Shown piece by piece: positions 27,462 through 38,300 of a DNA stretch of 64,000 nucleotides (the first letter of the stretch is position 1; each line of letters begins with the position of its first letter). The DNA comes from Metallyticus violacea (Eukaryota > Arthropoda > Insecta > Mantodea > Metallyticidae): NCBI GenBank assembly GCA_030762175.1, contig CM060833.1:3854501-3918500 (forward strand). Reading direction: 5' to 3'. The notes under the pieces are model-generated. The model worked only from the letters and a program-made list of their open reading frames with translations, was not told where the DNA came from and did no database searches. The translations under genes were made by a program, and so were the position numbers.

Positions 27462-28198
27462 GAGATTATTGAAACAAGAGAGATACAGCAGTAATTACTA
27501 GGTTCATCCTTTCCTTACAGAAATAGTCACAGCACTTTTTAGACTATATGGGTGCAAGTCATCAGAAAGAAAGAAATTAGTAATATATATCATAATGTTA
27601 GTATTATATCAATAATATTTTTCAACATGAAATTTGAAATGCCATAAAAATCTTCATTTATTTTTCTTGTTATTTTATATATTATTTCTGACTAACATAT
27701 TTAAATTTAAATTGATTCTCCCCTAGATCTAGAGTTATAGTTACATCATACTTATTTAAAAAATAAGTAAGAATTATCATTCCTGTTATTCCTATTTTCT
27801 TTACATTTACTCCACAGATTTTGTATACTATTTAACAGATTTCTCTCTTTGTTTATTTTTTTCTAGTTTTATATTTTTTTATTTATGTATTTAATTATAC
27901 TGATAGAGTTAAGGTCATAGAATCTTTTCTTTCATCTTTTTTGCTGTCATTTATCTTAACAATTAGTGAATCTGTAAATATATGTATAGGATTAGACAGT
28001 AAAGCGTAAATGTTTTCTCTTGTCTCTATAGAATTTGATGCATGGGATGTTTGTCTCAAACTGAAGGAAAATGGACTGCTGGCAAAGCCAACTCATGGAG
28101 ATATCATACGTCTAGCCCCACCTCTCTGCATTACTGAATCACAGCTTCAGGAAGCAATCAATATCATCAAGAAGACAATTATTTCATTTAATAAGTAA
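13011..28198 (+). CDS. Oat: Ornithine aminotransferase, mitochondrial (whole gene)
   Basis: The enzyme is PLP-dependent. It transfers the delta-amino group of ornithine to 2-oxoglutarate, giving glutamate-5-semialdehyde and glutamate, in the mitochondrial matrix; this links arginine breakdown to proline and glutamate. Seven coding exons (13011-13077, 13187-13309, 15871-16095, 19057-19280, 19362-19613, 19869-20121, 28032-28198) join in phase to 436 codons, close to the usual 439 of animal OAT. All introns are GT-AG. Residues 1-22 are Arg/Lys-containing without acids, as in a mitochondrial leader. Family landmarks are [62 protein letters not shown] (Lys289, expected PLP Schiff base) and [15 protein letters not shown]. 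No break was seen, so it should be functional. The start is the first ATG after the acceptor. Confidence 0.96.
13187..13309 (+). CDS. Oat: OAT coding exon 2
   Basis: Preceded by TTGCAG and followed by GTAAGC. It encodes the end of the leader and the start of the mature enzyme, including [17 protein letters not shown], the most conserved N-terminal signature of OAT. Confidence 0.95.
13310..14540. other. OAT intron 2, proximal part, no element recognised
   Basis: AT-rich intron sequence. Frames of up to 74 codons carry no known motif. AATTAATAATA-type short repeats occur near 14215-14310. Confidence 0.5.
14545..15020 (+). mobile_element. PLE remnant, GIY-YIG endonuclease end
   Basis: With frameshifts, the plus strand reads PCKCGKVN near 14670, then [10 protein letters not shown] and [20 protein letters not shown] near 14835-14890, followed by [16 protein letters not shown]. 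That is the order at the C terminus of Penelope-like polyproteins (Cys-containing GIY-YIG start, EHxxxx, then an (A)TGYxxRxxxEAIEI segment). It is from a lineage different from PLE subfamilies 1-5 described here. Confidence 0.55.
15021..15870. other. OAT intron 2, distal part
   Basis: No recognisable element; A/T runs only. Confidence 0.4.
15871..16095 (+). CDS. Oat: OAT coding exon 3
   Basis: Between acceptor TTTAG and donor GTAAGT. It encodes [20 protein letters not shown] and the NQGHCHPKI and [18 protein letters not shown] segments, ending in LPMNTG. An ATG in phase at 15852 lies in the intron and is not the start. Confidence 0.96.
16485..16700. mobile_element. Short inverted-repeat (MITE-like) element
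   Basis: AAATTGTGAAGTACACATAAAA near 16507 is the reverse complement of TTTTATGTGTACTTCACAATTT near 16661, and diverged pairing continues inwards (CTTGAATA against its partner). It carries no protein. It could instead be an inverted pair of a longer repeat. Confidence 0.5.
16720..17250 (-). mobile_element. PLE subfamily 1, 3' end with terminal repeat
   Basis: On the minus strand a broken frame reads [20 protein letters not shown] then [11 protein letters not shown], the C-terminal half of a GIY-YIG domain, followed by the terminal repeat with a decayed hammerhead-like core (CTGGAGA, hairpin, GAAAC, then GTAAGTAAGTGGAG near 16797). A close paralog lies at 25062-25835. Confidence 0.7.
17480..18240 (-). 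mobile_element. LINE family L, truncated 3' part
   Basis: On the minus strand, [20 protein letters not shown] near 18110-18180 and, further on, [20 protein letters not shown] with a YPLCG knuckle and [10 protein letters not shown] near 17620-17760 match the post-RT region and C-terminal Cys motif of the LINE at 52130-56760. Stops and frameshifts make it dead. Confidence 0.6.
18320..18600 (-). mobile_element. Mariner-like transposase C-terminal remnant
   Basis: The minus strand reads [20 protein letters not shown] near 18420-18490, the typical last residues of a mariner transposase (HxxxWxRCIxxxGxYx). Only the C-terminal part is present. Confidence 0.45.
19057..19280 (+). CDS. Oat: OAT coding exon 4
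   Basis: Follows TTTTTTTCAG. It encodes [17 protein letters not shown], the [11 protein letters not shown] segment that helps hold the cofactor phosphate and ring, and [18 protein letters not shown]. It ends with GTAAGT. Confidence 0.96.
19362..19613 (+). CDS. Oat: OAT coding exon 5 (PLP lysine)
   Basis: Eighty-four codons in phase 0. It contains [23 protein letters not shown] (the Asp binding the pyridine nitrogen) and [11 protein letters not shown] with the Schiff-base Lys. The intron before it is only 81 bp. Confidence 0.97.
19869..20121 (+). CDS. Oat: OAT coding exon 6
   Basis: Encodes [40 protein letters not shown] and [12 protein letters not shown]. The donor is GTAATT. The following intron of 7.9 kb holds most of this gene's repeats. 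Confidence 0.96.
20273..20308. repeat. (AAT)n microsatellite at a LINE 3' end
   Basis: About 12 AAT units directly follow the 3' end of the minus-strand LINE at 20309-21162, so it reads as (ATT)n on the LINE strand. It may have started as the LINE tail. Confidence 0.9.
20309..21162 (-). mobile_element. LINE family L, 3' end and 3'UTR
   Basis: On the minus strand: [15 protein letters not shown] near 21085-21130, a Cys motif [19 protein letters not shown] near 21000-21055, then about 600 bp of 3'UTR (AATAAGCAACTCTCAAGGAT; CCTGGATATCCCAGTA; GGGGCTGAGCTAATCAAAT). The 3'UTR matches 55700-55839 plus 56516-56760 in order, without the PLE insertion present there, so this copy preserves the empty site. 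Confidence 0.75.
21163..21299. repeat. (AAT)n(AAC)n(AAT)n compound microsatellite
   Basis: AAT units surround a block of AAC units at about 21229-21246. It adjoins the upstream edge of the LINE fragment. Confidence 0.92.
21300..24159. other. OAT intron 6, unclassified repeats
   Basis: No gene recognised. Segment 22920-23050 (AACAGAATG, GTGAAACAACAGTA, ATGCTTTGCAAAGCTTACAA) recurs at 59660-60030, where it is interrupted by a PLE pair. A stretch near 22628 (AATAATCTCTTCTGAGT) resembles the end of PLE subfamily 5. A (CT)n tract lies at 23996-24020. Confidence 0.5.
24160..25058 (-). repeat. Satellite-like array, reverse orientation
   Basis: Six or seven copies of the same unit as at 2886-3930, inverted: AAATTTAAAAATTGCTCTAG, TTTTTGCAACAAAACTCC, CATTTAAATAAAATAAnAA and TTTCTGAAAATCAGnGAAAT recur in order. 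G-rich GGAGGGGTTT segments separate them. It ends exactly where the PLE copy at 25062 begins. Confidence 0.8.
25062..25835 (-). mobile_element. PLE subfamily 1, GIY-YIG end
   Basis: The minus strand carries [31 protein letters not shown], a Cys-containing start of the GIY-YIG domain and [10 protein letters not shown], then the terminal repeat ending near 25062. It is paralogous to 16720-17250, including shared flank GGTAATATATCCTAAACTTA. Stops occur throughout. Confidence 0.7.
25838..26960 (+). mobile_element. PLE subfamily 3, RT end to terminal repeat
   Basis: The plus strand starts at [19 protein letters not shown] (RT motif C, normally YVDD, here YVDG), continues with [40 protein letters not shown], a GIY-YIG stretch [15 protein letters not shown], and ends in a terminal repeat with CTAAGGA, GAAACT and AAATAAGTAG near 26830-26890. 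It abuts the minus-strand PLE at 25835 head to head. The frame is broken. Confidence 0.72.
26961..28031. other. OAT intron 6, 3' part
   Basis: No element recognised apart from a 27-base T run at 27435-27461. The last 100 bases give a pyrimidine-rich lead into the exon 7 acceptor. Confidence 0.4.
28032..28198 (+). CDS. Oat: OAT coding exon 7 and stop
   Basis: Follows TCTATAG. It encodes [31 protein letters not shown] and the last helix ending ISFNK, then TAA at 28196-28198. Length and ending match the C terminus of animal OAT. Confidence 0.96.
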
Positions 28199-29580
28199 AA
28201 ACATAAACTTGTCTGGTTAGTTGATAGAACAATAAAGATCACAAGACAATAATCTGTACTAAGTGTCTTAACTTCAAATTCTTCTTATTTTGCTATCTCT
28301 GTATAGCATTTTAACTGTGATATATGATGTACAAAAGGTAATACTTTTGAAAACCCTCTAAATTTTTATAACAATATTTTGTAAACATATAAAAAGGAAA
28401 TTATAAAATTTTTAAATATATATCTAATAATTTTATTTACCAAAATTGTTTTGAATATCTACATATACTGGACTCCAGACATAAAAATCTTGAAATTTTT
28501 AATGTGAATTGGAGTTTGTTTAATTAGCCTCCCTTTGAGGTATTTTATTTTATTCTCAGGAAATTACTGCATTGGCAATGGCAATTGTGATGGTATATTT
28601 ACACACTGCAACGGTCTTCATTATTTATAATAGAGTAACAGCATTGGCAAGCCTTTAGCCTAAGCTCAAATCTAGGTGAGGCTAATAACAATGGCAAACT
28701 AATCCCCCTCCCTCTCATTCTGAGGCACATAATTTCACTGTGGTAATAATAATTATCAAAATAAGGCCTAATTAACATTAATTCTTGGCTTGCATTGAGA
28801 TTATTCTGTTCCCTTCACTAGACAAAATTGCATTAGATATATAACTTAACAGTGCTATAATGCAAGTTGTAGCTCACATTATTTATATGAATGACAATGT
28901 ACTGTTGTCATACCAACCTCTAAAAATGAATGCAATAATTATGTTGATCGACACACATTTTTCCCCTGAAATAAAAATTGAAATATTTACTAACTTTGAA
29001 GTACTAAGCATGAAAATGACAATAAAACCTGCCAGTTTGCTCTTGATTAGACAATATATAAATCCCTGATATTGAATATAGACATTGCATATTTAGATAT
29101 CATTTATCAGTTCCTTATTATGAAAAATTTGCAATTGCACCAAATTACATCACTCCATAGCTCATGTTGCCTTCATTGCATCACAGCATAGATAGAAAGC
29201 AATGTAATAGTTTAATACAGAGTAATTTTTTGTTATGTCAGCTGTCTTTTGTGTACTTTCTGGGCTATATTTCCATGTAATTCTTTGTTCTTAAAAGTAA
29301 ATGTAACGTAGATTTGCAGCATAGATGTCTCATAACTGTCTAATAATCCCAATAACTTTGTTACATATGTGGTGAGGTGACTTTTGCTAGACAGAAAAAG
29401 GTTATAACTCAAATTGTAAAAAATGGTTACCAGCTTTATTTTGGATGCAAGATTGGGGCAAGTCCTGAGTTCCACACATTTCTTGTGATACATGTGCTAT
29501 AAATCTTGCAAAGTAGTTAAAAGGCAGTAAAGTGTCAATAATGTTTTCTGTTCCGATGGTGTGGAATGAGCCAAACAATA
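28199..29580. other. Intergenic DNA after OAT
   Basis: Apart from the OAT 3'UTR I see no gene. Frames of up to 86 codons on either strand have no familiar motif. Confidence 0.4.
28231..28236 (+). other. Candidate OAT polyadenylation signal AATAAA
   Basis: The canonical hexamer lies 32 bases after the stop codon, so the 3'UTR may be very short. Other A-rich hexamers further down cannot be excluded. Confidence 0.55.
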
Positions 29581-29589
29581 ATTAAGTAA

Positions 29590-30990
29590 ACGCTATTTCT
29601 ATATGGTACCAACTGTTTCTGGAGGCATTACAAGGAAAAAATGGACTATAGTGTACCCAAATATACTATCTGTACTTATGCTAGTTCTGCACAGCAAAGA
29701 ACTTCCAGTTTCCAAACCCCTGAAAGAATTTAGCATTGATTCAGAAGATGAGGAGGTAGGTGAACTAATGTTTCCAGAATATGATGATGATCCATAATTC
29801 AACAAGGGTGCATCACCCTGAATATAAGGTTACACAAGAAGAACTTAATGATCTTATTCACAATCTGGACCTGTTAAAGGAGAAAGCAGAGTTACTGTTA
29901 TCTAGGTTTCAACAGTGGAAATACCTCATGGAAAATGAGTAACTTCATTTTGCATTTGCCATAAGCAGTTTGCACCATACTTTAAAAGAGAAGACAATTT
30001 TGTGTTCTGTAACAATGTAGATGGCCTTATGAATGCCCATCAAGTGAATCATGACCCCCCAATAATGGCAACTATTCATATACTCCTCAGAATTGAGTCT
30101 CAAAACAATGTTGCTACATAATCAGCTTCTATCTATTCCAATTGGACATGCTGGGTGCATGAAAGAAACCGATGACAATATAAAACACCTGTTAGACTGT
30201 CTTCAATACAGCAAATATGACTGGCATATCTATATGACTCAAAGGTAATAGCTGTGGTAATAAGTCTGCAACTGGTGTTATAAGTACTGATGTTTTTATG
30301 TGAATTTGATAGTCAAATAAACTCAACGCACTATAAGAAGGGGGACTTCTAGGAATTCTATAAATGTTGGATAAAAGAATGTGAAACACCTAGCACAGTA
30401 GAGCCATGTAAAACCCTGCTATCACCCATCCACATAAAATTCGGTCTGAAAGAACTTTGTAGAAGTCATGATCCAGACTGGACCAGATTTTAAGTACCTC
30501 CTTAATGAATTCCCTCAACTTAGTAAAGCTAAAATTAAAGAGGGAGTCTTTGTGGGTCCTCAGATTGGAATGCTCTCCTTTTGATAGCTTGCTACATGGT
30601 GTCAAGAAAGAAGCTTGGAATGTAATTTGTCTGGTGTCAATTAACTTTCTTGGAAACTAGAAAACTATAAAGAACTGATTGAGAACATATTGTCTGCACA
30701 TCACAAACTGTGCTGCAATATGTCTCTAAAGATACACATGTTCCTTTCCTACACATTTTTTCCCAGATAATTGTGGCATGGTTAGTGATCAGCATGGGGA
30801 ATGTTTCCATCAGGTAAGAGCAACAATGCAGAAAAGGTACCATGGAGAGTGGTTCATTTCCATGGTGGCTGACTATTGTTCGATGATTGCTAAGGATAAC
30901 CCTGGGCAGATATGCAAGTAGCAGGCAAAGCCATGTTGGATGTAAAAGTGGACATGGACCTATATATGTGATGTTATAAAGCATTACTCT
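29590..30990 (+). pseudogene. Decayed repeat-encoded protein of unknown class
   Basis: A frame of 64 codons from 29603 ends FSIDSEDEEVGELMFPEYDD. After breaks, reading continues with LIHNLDLLKEKAELLLSRFQ near 29850, HKTLLSPIHIKFGLKEL near 30410-30460, and IKEGVFVGPQI near 30535. I recall the order (LDLxKEKAELLxSRLQxW, LLPPLHIKLGLMK, IKEGIFVGPQI) from many near-identical uncharacterised arthropod proteins, which implies a mobile or multicopy source, but I cannot name the family. Many stops and shifts mean it is dead. Confidence 0.5.
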
Positions 30991-31254
30991 GTTACATCAG
31001 AAACTATTGCAGATCTCTCATAAACTGTAGGCAATTGTGCTTTTTTGGTATTATATTCTTGTTCAGCTCCTCAGAATTTATAATACTTGGCTCGTTTCAT
31101 AAGAGGAAATTTTTTGTATAAGTTTGTTGCCCAATGTTACTCTATTGTTGCCATATAGAGAATGTAACAAAAATACTGTAACAAACTTGGGGGCAAGTTC
31201 TTCACACCAAAACATAGTAAATAAAAACAAAAAGTAATATTAAAAACTGTCCAA

Positions 31255-31820
31255 AAAAACTTGGTTTATGGATTATTATTGAAAGAATGGAATAGGGGAT
31301 ATTTGGAGAGGAGGAAGAGGAGGAGGAGAAGGAGGGGGGAATATTTAAATGCTTTTTGGAAAGGTCCAATGAGGAGATCTGAAGACATGGAAATACAAAA
31401 ACTGTTTATCAAGATAGTGGGTAAAAGATCCTTAGTATTTTATATACTGATAAAAAAATAAATGGGGGTAGAGAGAAGTATATTGAAAAATCAAGCAAAG
31501 AACAAAGATGGAGCATTGCATAGATAAGAGCAGTGTGTGGAGATTGAAAGGAATAAGAAAGGGATTTCCTCAGAGTCAGTGTCCTTTATATGGGGGGGAA
31601 AGGAAGATATGGGATATACAGTGTTTGAGTGCAAAGGGATGGAACTCTGGAGGAAAGAGTTTATAAACGGAAATAGTTTAAATTATATAGAAAGATAGCT
31701 TTAACAAAAATTTTCATGAAAGAATCCAGCAGTACAAAGGAATTTCTGAGTAAAGTTAAAAATAAATGGAATTGTGTACTAAGAACAAAATAAATCAAGT
31801 AACTTAAAGGGTAGTTAATA
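31255..31820 (+). mobile_element. LINE family L, 3' fragment
   Basis: A purine-rich frame gives [20 protein letters not shown] and, around 31570-31680, EERKIWDIQCL with a Cys-containing knuckle-like end, comparable to the C terminus of the LINE at 52130-56760. The similarity is weak and partly compositional. Confidence 0.4.
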
Positions 31821-31967
31821 GCTGTGTGTTTAGATAATAAGAAAATTTTACGGTATGATTATGACAAGTAAAGAGCTTGAATTGAAGAAGAGAATTGTGG
31901 ATATTGAAAAAATGTCACGGGCATGGGAATGGCTGGGAGTGAAAATATATTAAATTTGATTTAAATT

Positions 31968-32960
31968 AAAATGTAAGTTGGAACTTGCACAGTAAAGCTA
32001 ACCATATTAATTGATATCATTGTATGATTCAGTTGAACTACACACTCTTAAAGCTTCACTTACTTTTCATAAATGTATGGAACTGGTTTCGAGAACATTT
32101 AGTTCCCATCTTCAGCCAAGCTAAAGTTCAACTGTCAGATCATTCGTTGAGCTGTGGGAATGTGTATTCTGCTCTGGTGGCAGTATGATAAACTTTATGT
32201 TTTCATCTCCGGCTATGTCGTAGTTCATTAGACTGTCTTTGTATTTGTAGATTTACATTTTCTCCCAGGTTGCTAGTTCCGTAGGTCCTTGTACTGATTT
32301 TAATAATTTTGCTTTATTTATTATGTCATGATTTTGTGTCCAAAAATGAAATGCTACTGATGATTTCTCTATTTCCTTGTACTTTATGTTCCTGAAATGG
32401 TCCTTTAACCGTGTGCCTATGTTTCTCTTTGTTTTTCCAAAGTAGATTTTTTCACATTCTGCACAATTTATTTTGTAAATACTTGCTTTTTCCTCTGTGG
32501 AATACTGTCATTAACATTATCTATCAGTAAGTTTTTAACATTAAATCTATTAATCGGTGCCAACCTGGTATTAAAATCTTTAGGAATGTTCTGAAATTTT
32601 TTGGAATCCCATGGATGATATGTGAACTTTTTAAAAATTAGCTTATCTTTTCTTGCTGAAAGTGTTGTGGTTTCTTTGATATGTTTTTGTCTCTTGAATT
32701 TCTGCACCTTTTTGTGTACTAGTTCTTTTTTAAAACCATTTTTACTGCTATTTCTTCTATTTGTTTGTATTCATTAAAATATTCTTCTTTGTGAATTTGT
32801 AGGTTAACTAGCACGTGTGTTAAATTATTAATTACTGCATGTTTGTGCACTGTGGGGTTAAAACTGTCAGCTTTGATGTGATTTTCTGTTTGTGTATTCT
32901 TTCTGTATATTCCAAATTCAAGATTTTCTTGACATTTCATTATTTTAATATCTAAGAATT
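31968..32960 (-). mobile_element. PLE subfamily 2: terminal repeat, GIY-YIG, RT end
   Basis: On the minus strand: KADSFNPTVHKHAVINNLTH, ILVNLQIHKEEYFNEYKQ, a long open stretch with [20 protein letters not shown] (32468-32707), then [19 protein letters not shown] and RLKDHFRNIKY, a well-kept GIY-YIG core, and the terminal repeat ending near 31968. The repeat carries a hammerhead-like core (CTGAAGA, GGGAAC/GTTCTC hairpin, GAAAC) at 32085-32135. Of the PLE copies here, this has the least broken endonuclease region. Confidence 0.78.
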
Positions 32961-33185
32961 AGCAAAGAAGAATATTAGTGATCCAAATTTGATTATGCTT
33001 CTTAGTTTTTATTTATTATTTATTGAAAGAAAAGTTAAGATTTTGTCATTTTTTAACTTTCTACCTAGCATCCTTAATTCATACCCAACCCCCCAAAAAT
33101 TGGTATACCACAAGGCTCTATTCTTGGATCATTGTTGTTTCTCTTATACATTAATGATTTATCCTTATATTTACCCCATGCAGAA

Positions 33186-34260
33186 ATATTAATATATCCT
33201 ACAAGAATGTATTAAACATGTTCATACTAATTTCACTTCCTTACACAATATTAGGACATGTTTAGGGGCAATCACTCCCATCATCAGCTCTAGGCTGACT
33301 ACTCAATTTTGTGACTGGATCCCAAGTAAATTCTGTAGTGGTCTCCAATGGTTCTAGTAGGGACTTGCTAAGTTCATCCATGGGTGGAACGTCAAAACTT
33401 ATTGTCTCCATTTCAAGCACATTTATTCATGAGCTGCTTTGAAATACAAATCATCAAAGCCTTCTCTTTAATTTTCAAGACATGGTATAGGTATGTGGAT
33501 CACATATTGGCAATAATACCAAAAAAACATTCAATAGATACTTTGAAACTTCTTAATCTTCAATCTTAATCTTAATCTTCAACATAAGCCTTTACCATAG
33601 AAGAAGAGAAAAATGGATGGCTCCATTCCTAGATTTAAAAATTATAAAAAATGAATTATAATTATAAACTTTGGAATCCACAGAAAAGGGACTCACACAG
33701 AAAATTACATAAAAAAATAGAGTTATAATCTGACTCCACATAAATATGCAGTGTTCTACAGCTTGGCACACAGAATAGTTAACATCCCACTCACAGATTT
33801 GAGGTACAAAATAGAAAAGCAACAGATAATTGATACAGCAATAATCAATGGTTTCAACAAAAACATAGCAATAAAAATTATCAATAAATTTAAAAGATAA
33901 AAATCTATAAGAGAGGTTTCCACACTGAAGAACATCAAAGAAAGATACAAATTCAAAAGTTTTGCGTACCATCCAACTTACCACAACAAATTCAATAGGA
34001 TATTCAAAGAACATGATATAAAATTAGCCCCAAAGAATTTATTAGGTAGCACAGTAAAAGGTACCATACCAACAGAATAGAAATCAGGAATTTACAAAAT
34101 CAAATGTACAGATTGTGACCAAAGATACATCAGAAAAATAAAAAGAAATTTGGAAATTTGGAATAAAGAACACTTTAGGTATATTCATTTTAAGCAAATT
34201 GATAAATCATAGTGGAAGCTCACTTTTGGACCAAAAATCATTAAATTAAACCAGAGACTA
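33186..34260 (+). mobile_element. PLE subfamily 1 with inverted left terminal repeat
   Basis: The first 200 bp (33186-33400) is a minus-strand terminal repeat with an intact CTGATGA core at 33281-33287. The body then runs on the plus strand: [14 protein letters not shown] (RT motif C degenerated to YVDH), [49 protein letters not shown] and a Cys-containing GIY-YIG start near 34105. The terminal repeat and body are thus in opposite orientation, an arrangement known for PLEs. The frame is broken. Confidence 0.72.
33250..33290 (-). ncRNA. Hammerhead-like motif, subfamily 1
   Basis: On the minus strand: CTGATGA (33287-33281), T, GGG pairing with CCC over a loop AGTGATTG, TAAAC (GAAAC with one change), then ATGTCC. 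The intact GAAACATGTC form is present in the copies near 38620 and 63967. Confidence 0.42.
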
Positions 34261-35081
34261 AGCTAATCCTTGATAATCTGTTTCATACATCTGAATCTTA
34301 ACTATTTTAAACTCTGAAACCCATGTCAATAAAACCAGAGGTGCCAGTGCTTTGCAAGTAAATATCCCATATTACTGCAAAAAGTCTTAACAATATTTTT
34401 CCCAAAGGTTTACTATTTTTATTATAAAACAAGTTACCTCAATATATAAAGAATCCAGATAAAAATTTTGTTTTAAAATTGGTATAAAAATGTTACAATT
34501 TATGCCATTCATAAATTAATGTCTTTATAGAGTTACACTGTAAATTTATCCTTTCTGCTTCTCCAAAAATAATTAATGTATAAATTGTGTAATTGTTGCT
34601 ATTTAGTACATATCCTATATGTGTATGTTTTGTTTGTTTGTTTGTTTGTGTGTATATATATATTTGTGTGCAGTAATTGTTTTGGACATCTAATAAGTTG
34701 ACAGTCTAATTGATGAGCCTACAATCTAATAGATCAAAGAGAAAAAATAAATAAATTAAATAACACCAATGATATTCTTGTGTTATACTCATTGTTCAAT
34801 AATGCAGACAATGGTTAATCAAAACAACTAAAAGTTGCAATGTTTAATATTGTGCATGCTTTTAATTTTTTTCTATATGTATATATGTATTTATAATATA
34901 ATTTTTAGGATGTTAATATTATATATTTGAAATTATTATTATAGTTTCTAAAGATTATCTAAATATTACTGACTTGAATAATGAGATACTTTACTTTAAA
35001 AAGAAATATTAAACAAAAAGCTTAAAGTTTATGTAAGGAGGTTATATTAAAAACACATATAATTAAAACTGAAGAAACTTC
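34261..35081. other. Region upstream of the CNNM start
   Basis: AT-rich, with no recognised element. It holds a (TTTG)n run near 34628-34648. A CNNM promoter or 5'UTR could lie here, but no specific element can be supported. Confidence 0.4.
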
Positions 35082-35363
35082 ATGAATTCAATTACAAATA
35101 TTTATGCAATTTTGTTGCTCCAACTTAATTCTGGTATAATTAAGTGCATAAATGACAACAAAGCAATGGAGGAGGTACATGGCCTGAAAGTGGAAGAAAA
35201 TGGAGCACAGTTGAAGAATGGTATCTTTTATGTTATTCCTGATGCAGTGGTTACAATTTGCCTTTTTGGTACAGGATTTACTAAGAGCACAAACATAACA
35301 TTCACTACATATTCTAATACCAGAAATACAATCTGTGAATTTCCAGTGCCAAACAATTTTTTG
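35082..35363 (+). CDS. CNNM exon 1 (signal/extracellular)
   Basis: Ninety-four codons in phase 0 before [26 protein letters not shown] could be a weak signal peptide, followed by [20 protein letters not shown], matching the family's GLRLE and GxL extracellular start. An in-frame TGA lies 12 bases upstream of the ATG. A further upstream coding exon is possible but not needed. Confidence 0.75.
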
Positions 35364-38300
35364 GTAAGCATTTACTTATCCCATAAAATGTATCTTTATT
35401 TATTTCTCCTTGAATCTGTTTTATACAGATATTGGAGATGTCAAAAAGATTACATTATAAAATAAAACAGTTTTGTAGAATACATAGGAGAAATTTAGAA
35501 TTACAAGGTAGATGAAAAGATAATACAAGTGATACAAATAACTTTAGAAGTATTCAAGTACAACAAAATATTACAAAAATGTTTAAAAGAGAAATAATAT
35601 AAAACCATTCTACATATTCATTTATATGGTAAAAAAATTTATCTATAAGGTACTTGAACAGTGAATGCTTGAATGTTTTCAGTTTTCTGTATTGCTTTAT
35701 AGAATGTATATTTTTTTATTTATTTGGCCCTGCAAATCATACTTTAATTTTAATGCAGATGATATGGAACAAAATATTAAAATCAGGCTATAATATAAAT
35801 AATATAGAAGAAAAGGTGGTGGGAATAGATAAATAAATAAATATCTACTTTAAAAAATAAATAAAAATAGTATAATTACACTTTTTCTTATGGATAATCT
35901 AAAAGTTAGGACATACATTCATATATGAGTAAGCAATGTCCAAGCAAATATGCTATTATTTTGGATTTAAATACTGCAAGATTTTCTGTTGATTTTATGA
36001 TTTTTATATGATATTGTATGTATTTTCAGCTAACAGAATTAAAATTAGCATTTATGCAGGCATGTCCCATCTTTCTAATTATCTGTATACATTTTTGGAA
36101 ATCCTATAATTTCTCTGCATTTTTATATTAAAATATTATTTAGCCACTTTTGTTTCATAAGCATTAAGAGTGATATTCAGCATTGTTTATTTTGTTCAAT
36201 GTTGGTAAGATCTTGTGATGCAAGTGGAATCATTTGCTATAGACAGTTACTTTAACAATTGAATTGATGTTTCAGTGTTTTCGGTTTTGAAATGTGACAT
36301 CATACTGATGATGTCTGATGATGAGGTGTTCTGTAAAGTGCAAGTGAAACGTTATGCTTAAACAGATTTGATTAGTTGGATAAATTAGTAGGACACAGTT
36401 AATGGTAGAATCATCGCACACTATAACTCCATTGTCTTCATAGTTGCAATCAATTTTGGTGTTGGCTATTATGATCTAAATGTCATATGGATATAAATTA
36501 ATATTATCATCACGTTCAGCAATTTTAGTGTGTATTATTATTGTAAACTAGCAGATGAATCTATAGTGTAAAATACTGAAACTAAAATTTGTATTCCAAA
36601 ATTTTATTTTTAAAAATCCACATGAAAAATGCTCAGTTTCAGCATGGAAAAAAATTTTATCCTGTATGTCTTTATATAACCTATAAAAGAATTTTCCAAT
36701 TATCAAGTACTGGCTTAATCCCTTAGTTGTCAAATACAAGAGATTTTATTGTATTTAACTTTCACTGCCCATTACATAAATAGGAATACTTGACATTCAC
36801 TGAATTTCAACAACTGCTGTAACATGTACAAATGTGTTTGTGTATGAATGTTATAGATAAAAACAAAAGTGGTGAATGCTTTTGTAATGCTGATAACTCT
36901 GAAAGTACCTCATCCTAATGAAGACAAACATCTGTTCTTCCTGTGCACAAAGAATAACACTGCTAGTGGAATATGGGTACACCAAGGTTCAGAGAAATGG
37001 GTAACTCTTGGTGTTTCTGTATCAATTGTACCTTTGTGGCTCAAGATCTTCATTTTGTGTGTAGCAATCACTTTGTCTGCTACCTTTTCTGGCCTCACCA
37101 TAGGCATCATGGGACTGGATCAAACTGAATTGAGAATTCTTGCAAAAATTGGTAATGTCACTTTAATAATAGAAGTACAGCCCTGGCCATATTATTAGAT
37201 GCACCTTGAATTTAAATACAGTATGAGATTGTGCTGGCAAAAATAGCACTTATTTTATTTTTAGTATCATACAATGGAAAGTTATATTTCTATCAACATT
37301 TATAAAGAATTTAAAATACAATATACATACTTATGGTGATAATAAGGATGTATTTAATATTTTTTATCAAATATACATAATTTAGTACTTAATCAATCTA
37401 CCTTTGGCAGCTATTAAGACGATTTTCCTTGGCATACCATTAATGCCTGATTGTATCTCTCTTGTATCTATGGATGATGACACCAATTTGATTATCTTCT
37501 CAATTATCTGAGTTTTCAGGTAATCACTTCCTTCACCACTTCCTTCTTTACCAACTGCCAAACATTCTCAATCGAATTAATATCTGGTGAAATTTCTGGT
37601 CAGGCAACAAAAGCACATTTTTTCCTTGCAGAAAAGTTATCACAGATTTTGCTGTATGGATGGCATTTGGCCCCATCTTGCATAAAAATAAATGGCTTTC
37701 CCTTGGGAAACATTCTCTTAGTTGAGGTAGCAGCCTGCTTCTCAACACCTCTTTGAATTGGTCCTGGTGCATTGTCCCTTGAACAACATATAGACATTCA
37801 GGGCCTTTGCCACAGATGACTGACCAAATCATGACTTTAGTGGAATGTTTTACAGTCTGTGCAACCCAATCTAACATACTATCCACCAGGATGCCATTGC
37901 ATAAACTGAGCTTTGTTTGCCAGAATTTCAAAAGTGCTTCCATCACTAAAACAAACCTAAAATAATGAAAAAGTCCATTAATAATTTGGTATAAATGCTG
38001 ATTTAAGCTGATAAAAGTCTTTATTAAATTTAAATTTACATATCTACTGATTGCCAGAAGTCCAAGTCTTTGTCCTTGTGATCTTTTGCCCACTTGAGAC
38101 ATTTTTCAATTATAGCAGTAGTAAATTTAGGCTTGCAGGAAGGTCTGCATGTTTTTAAATTTATTTCTGAAAGTCTGTGCCTTAAAATTCTTTCAGATGC
38201 TGTAATATCACTGCCTTCAAGATTAAAATAATTTGTTTTGCCCTAGAAAACCTGTTTCTTTCACAATTTTTTTTTATGCAACGTTCTGCTCTAGGAGTGA

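Noticed and set aside
33592..34014. A 140-codon minus-strand open frame as a membrane protein gene
   Set aside because: It is the antisense of a PLE coding region on the plus strand; its hydrophobicity comes from complementing Lys/Asn-rich codons.
36280..36350. CTGATGATG repeated, followed by GAAACG, as another hammerhead
   Set aside because: Bases between the boxes do not form a stem II and the segment after GAAAC cannot pair to place a U before a cleavage site.
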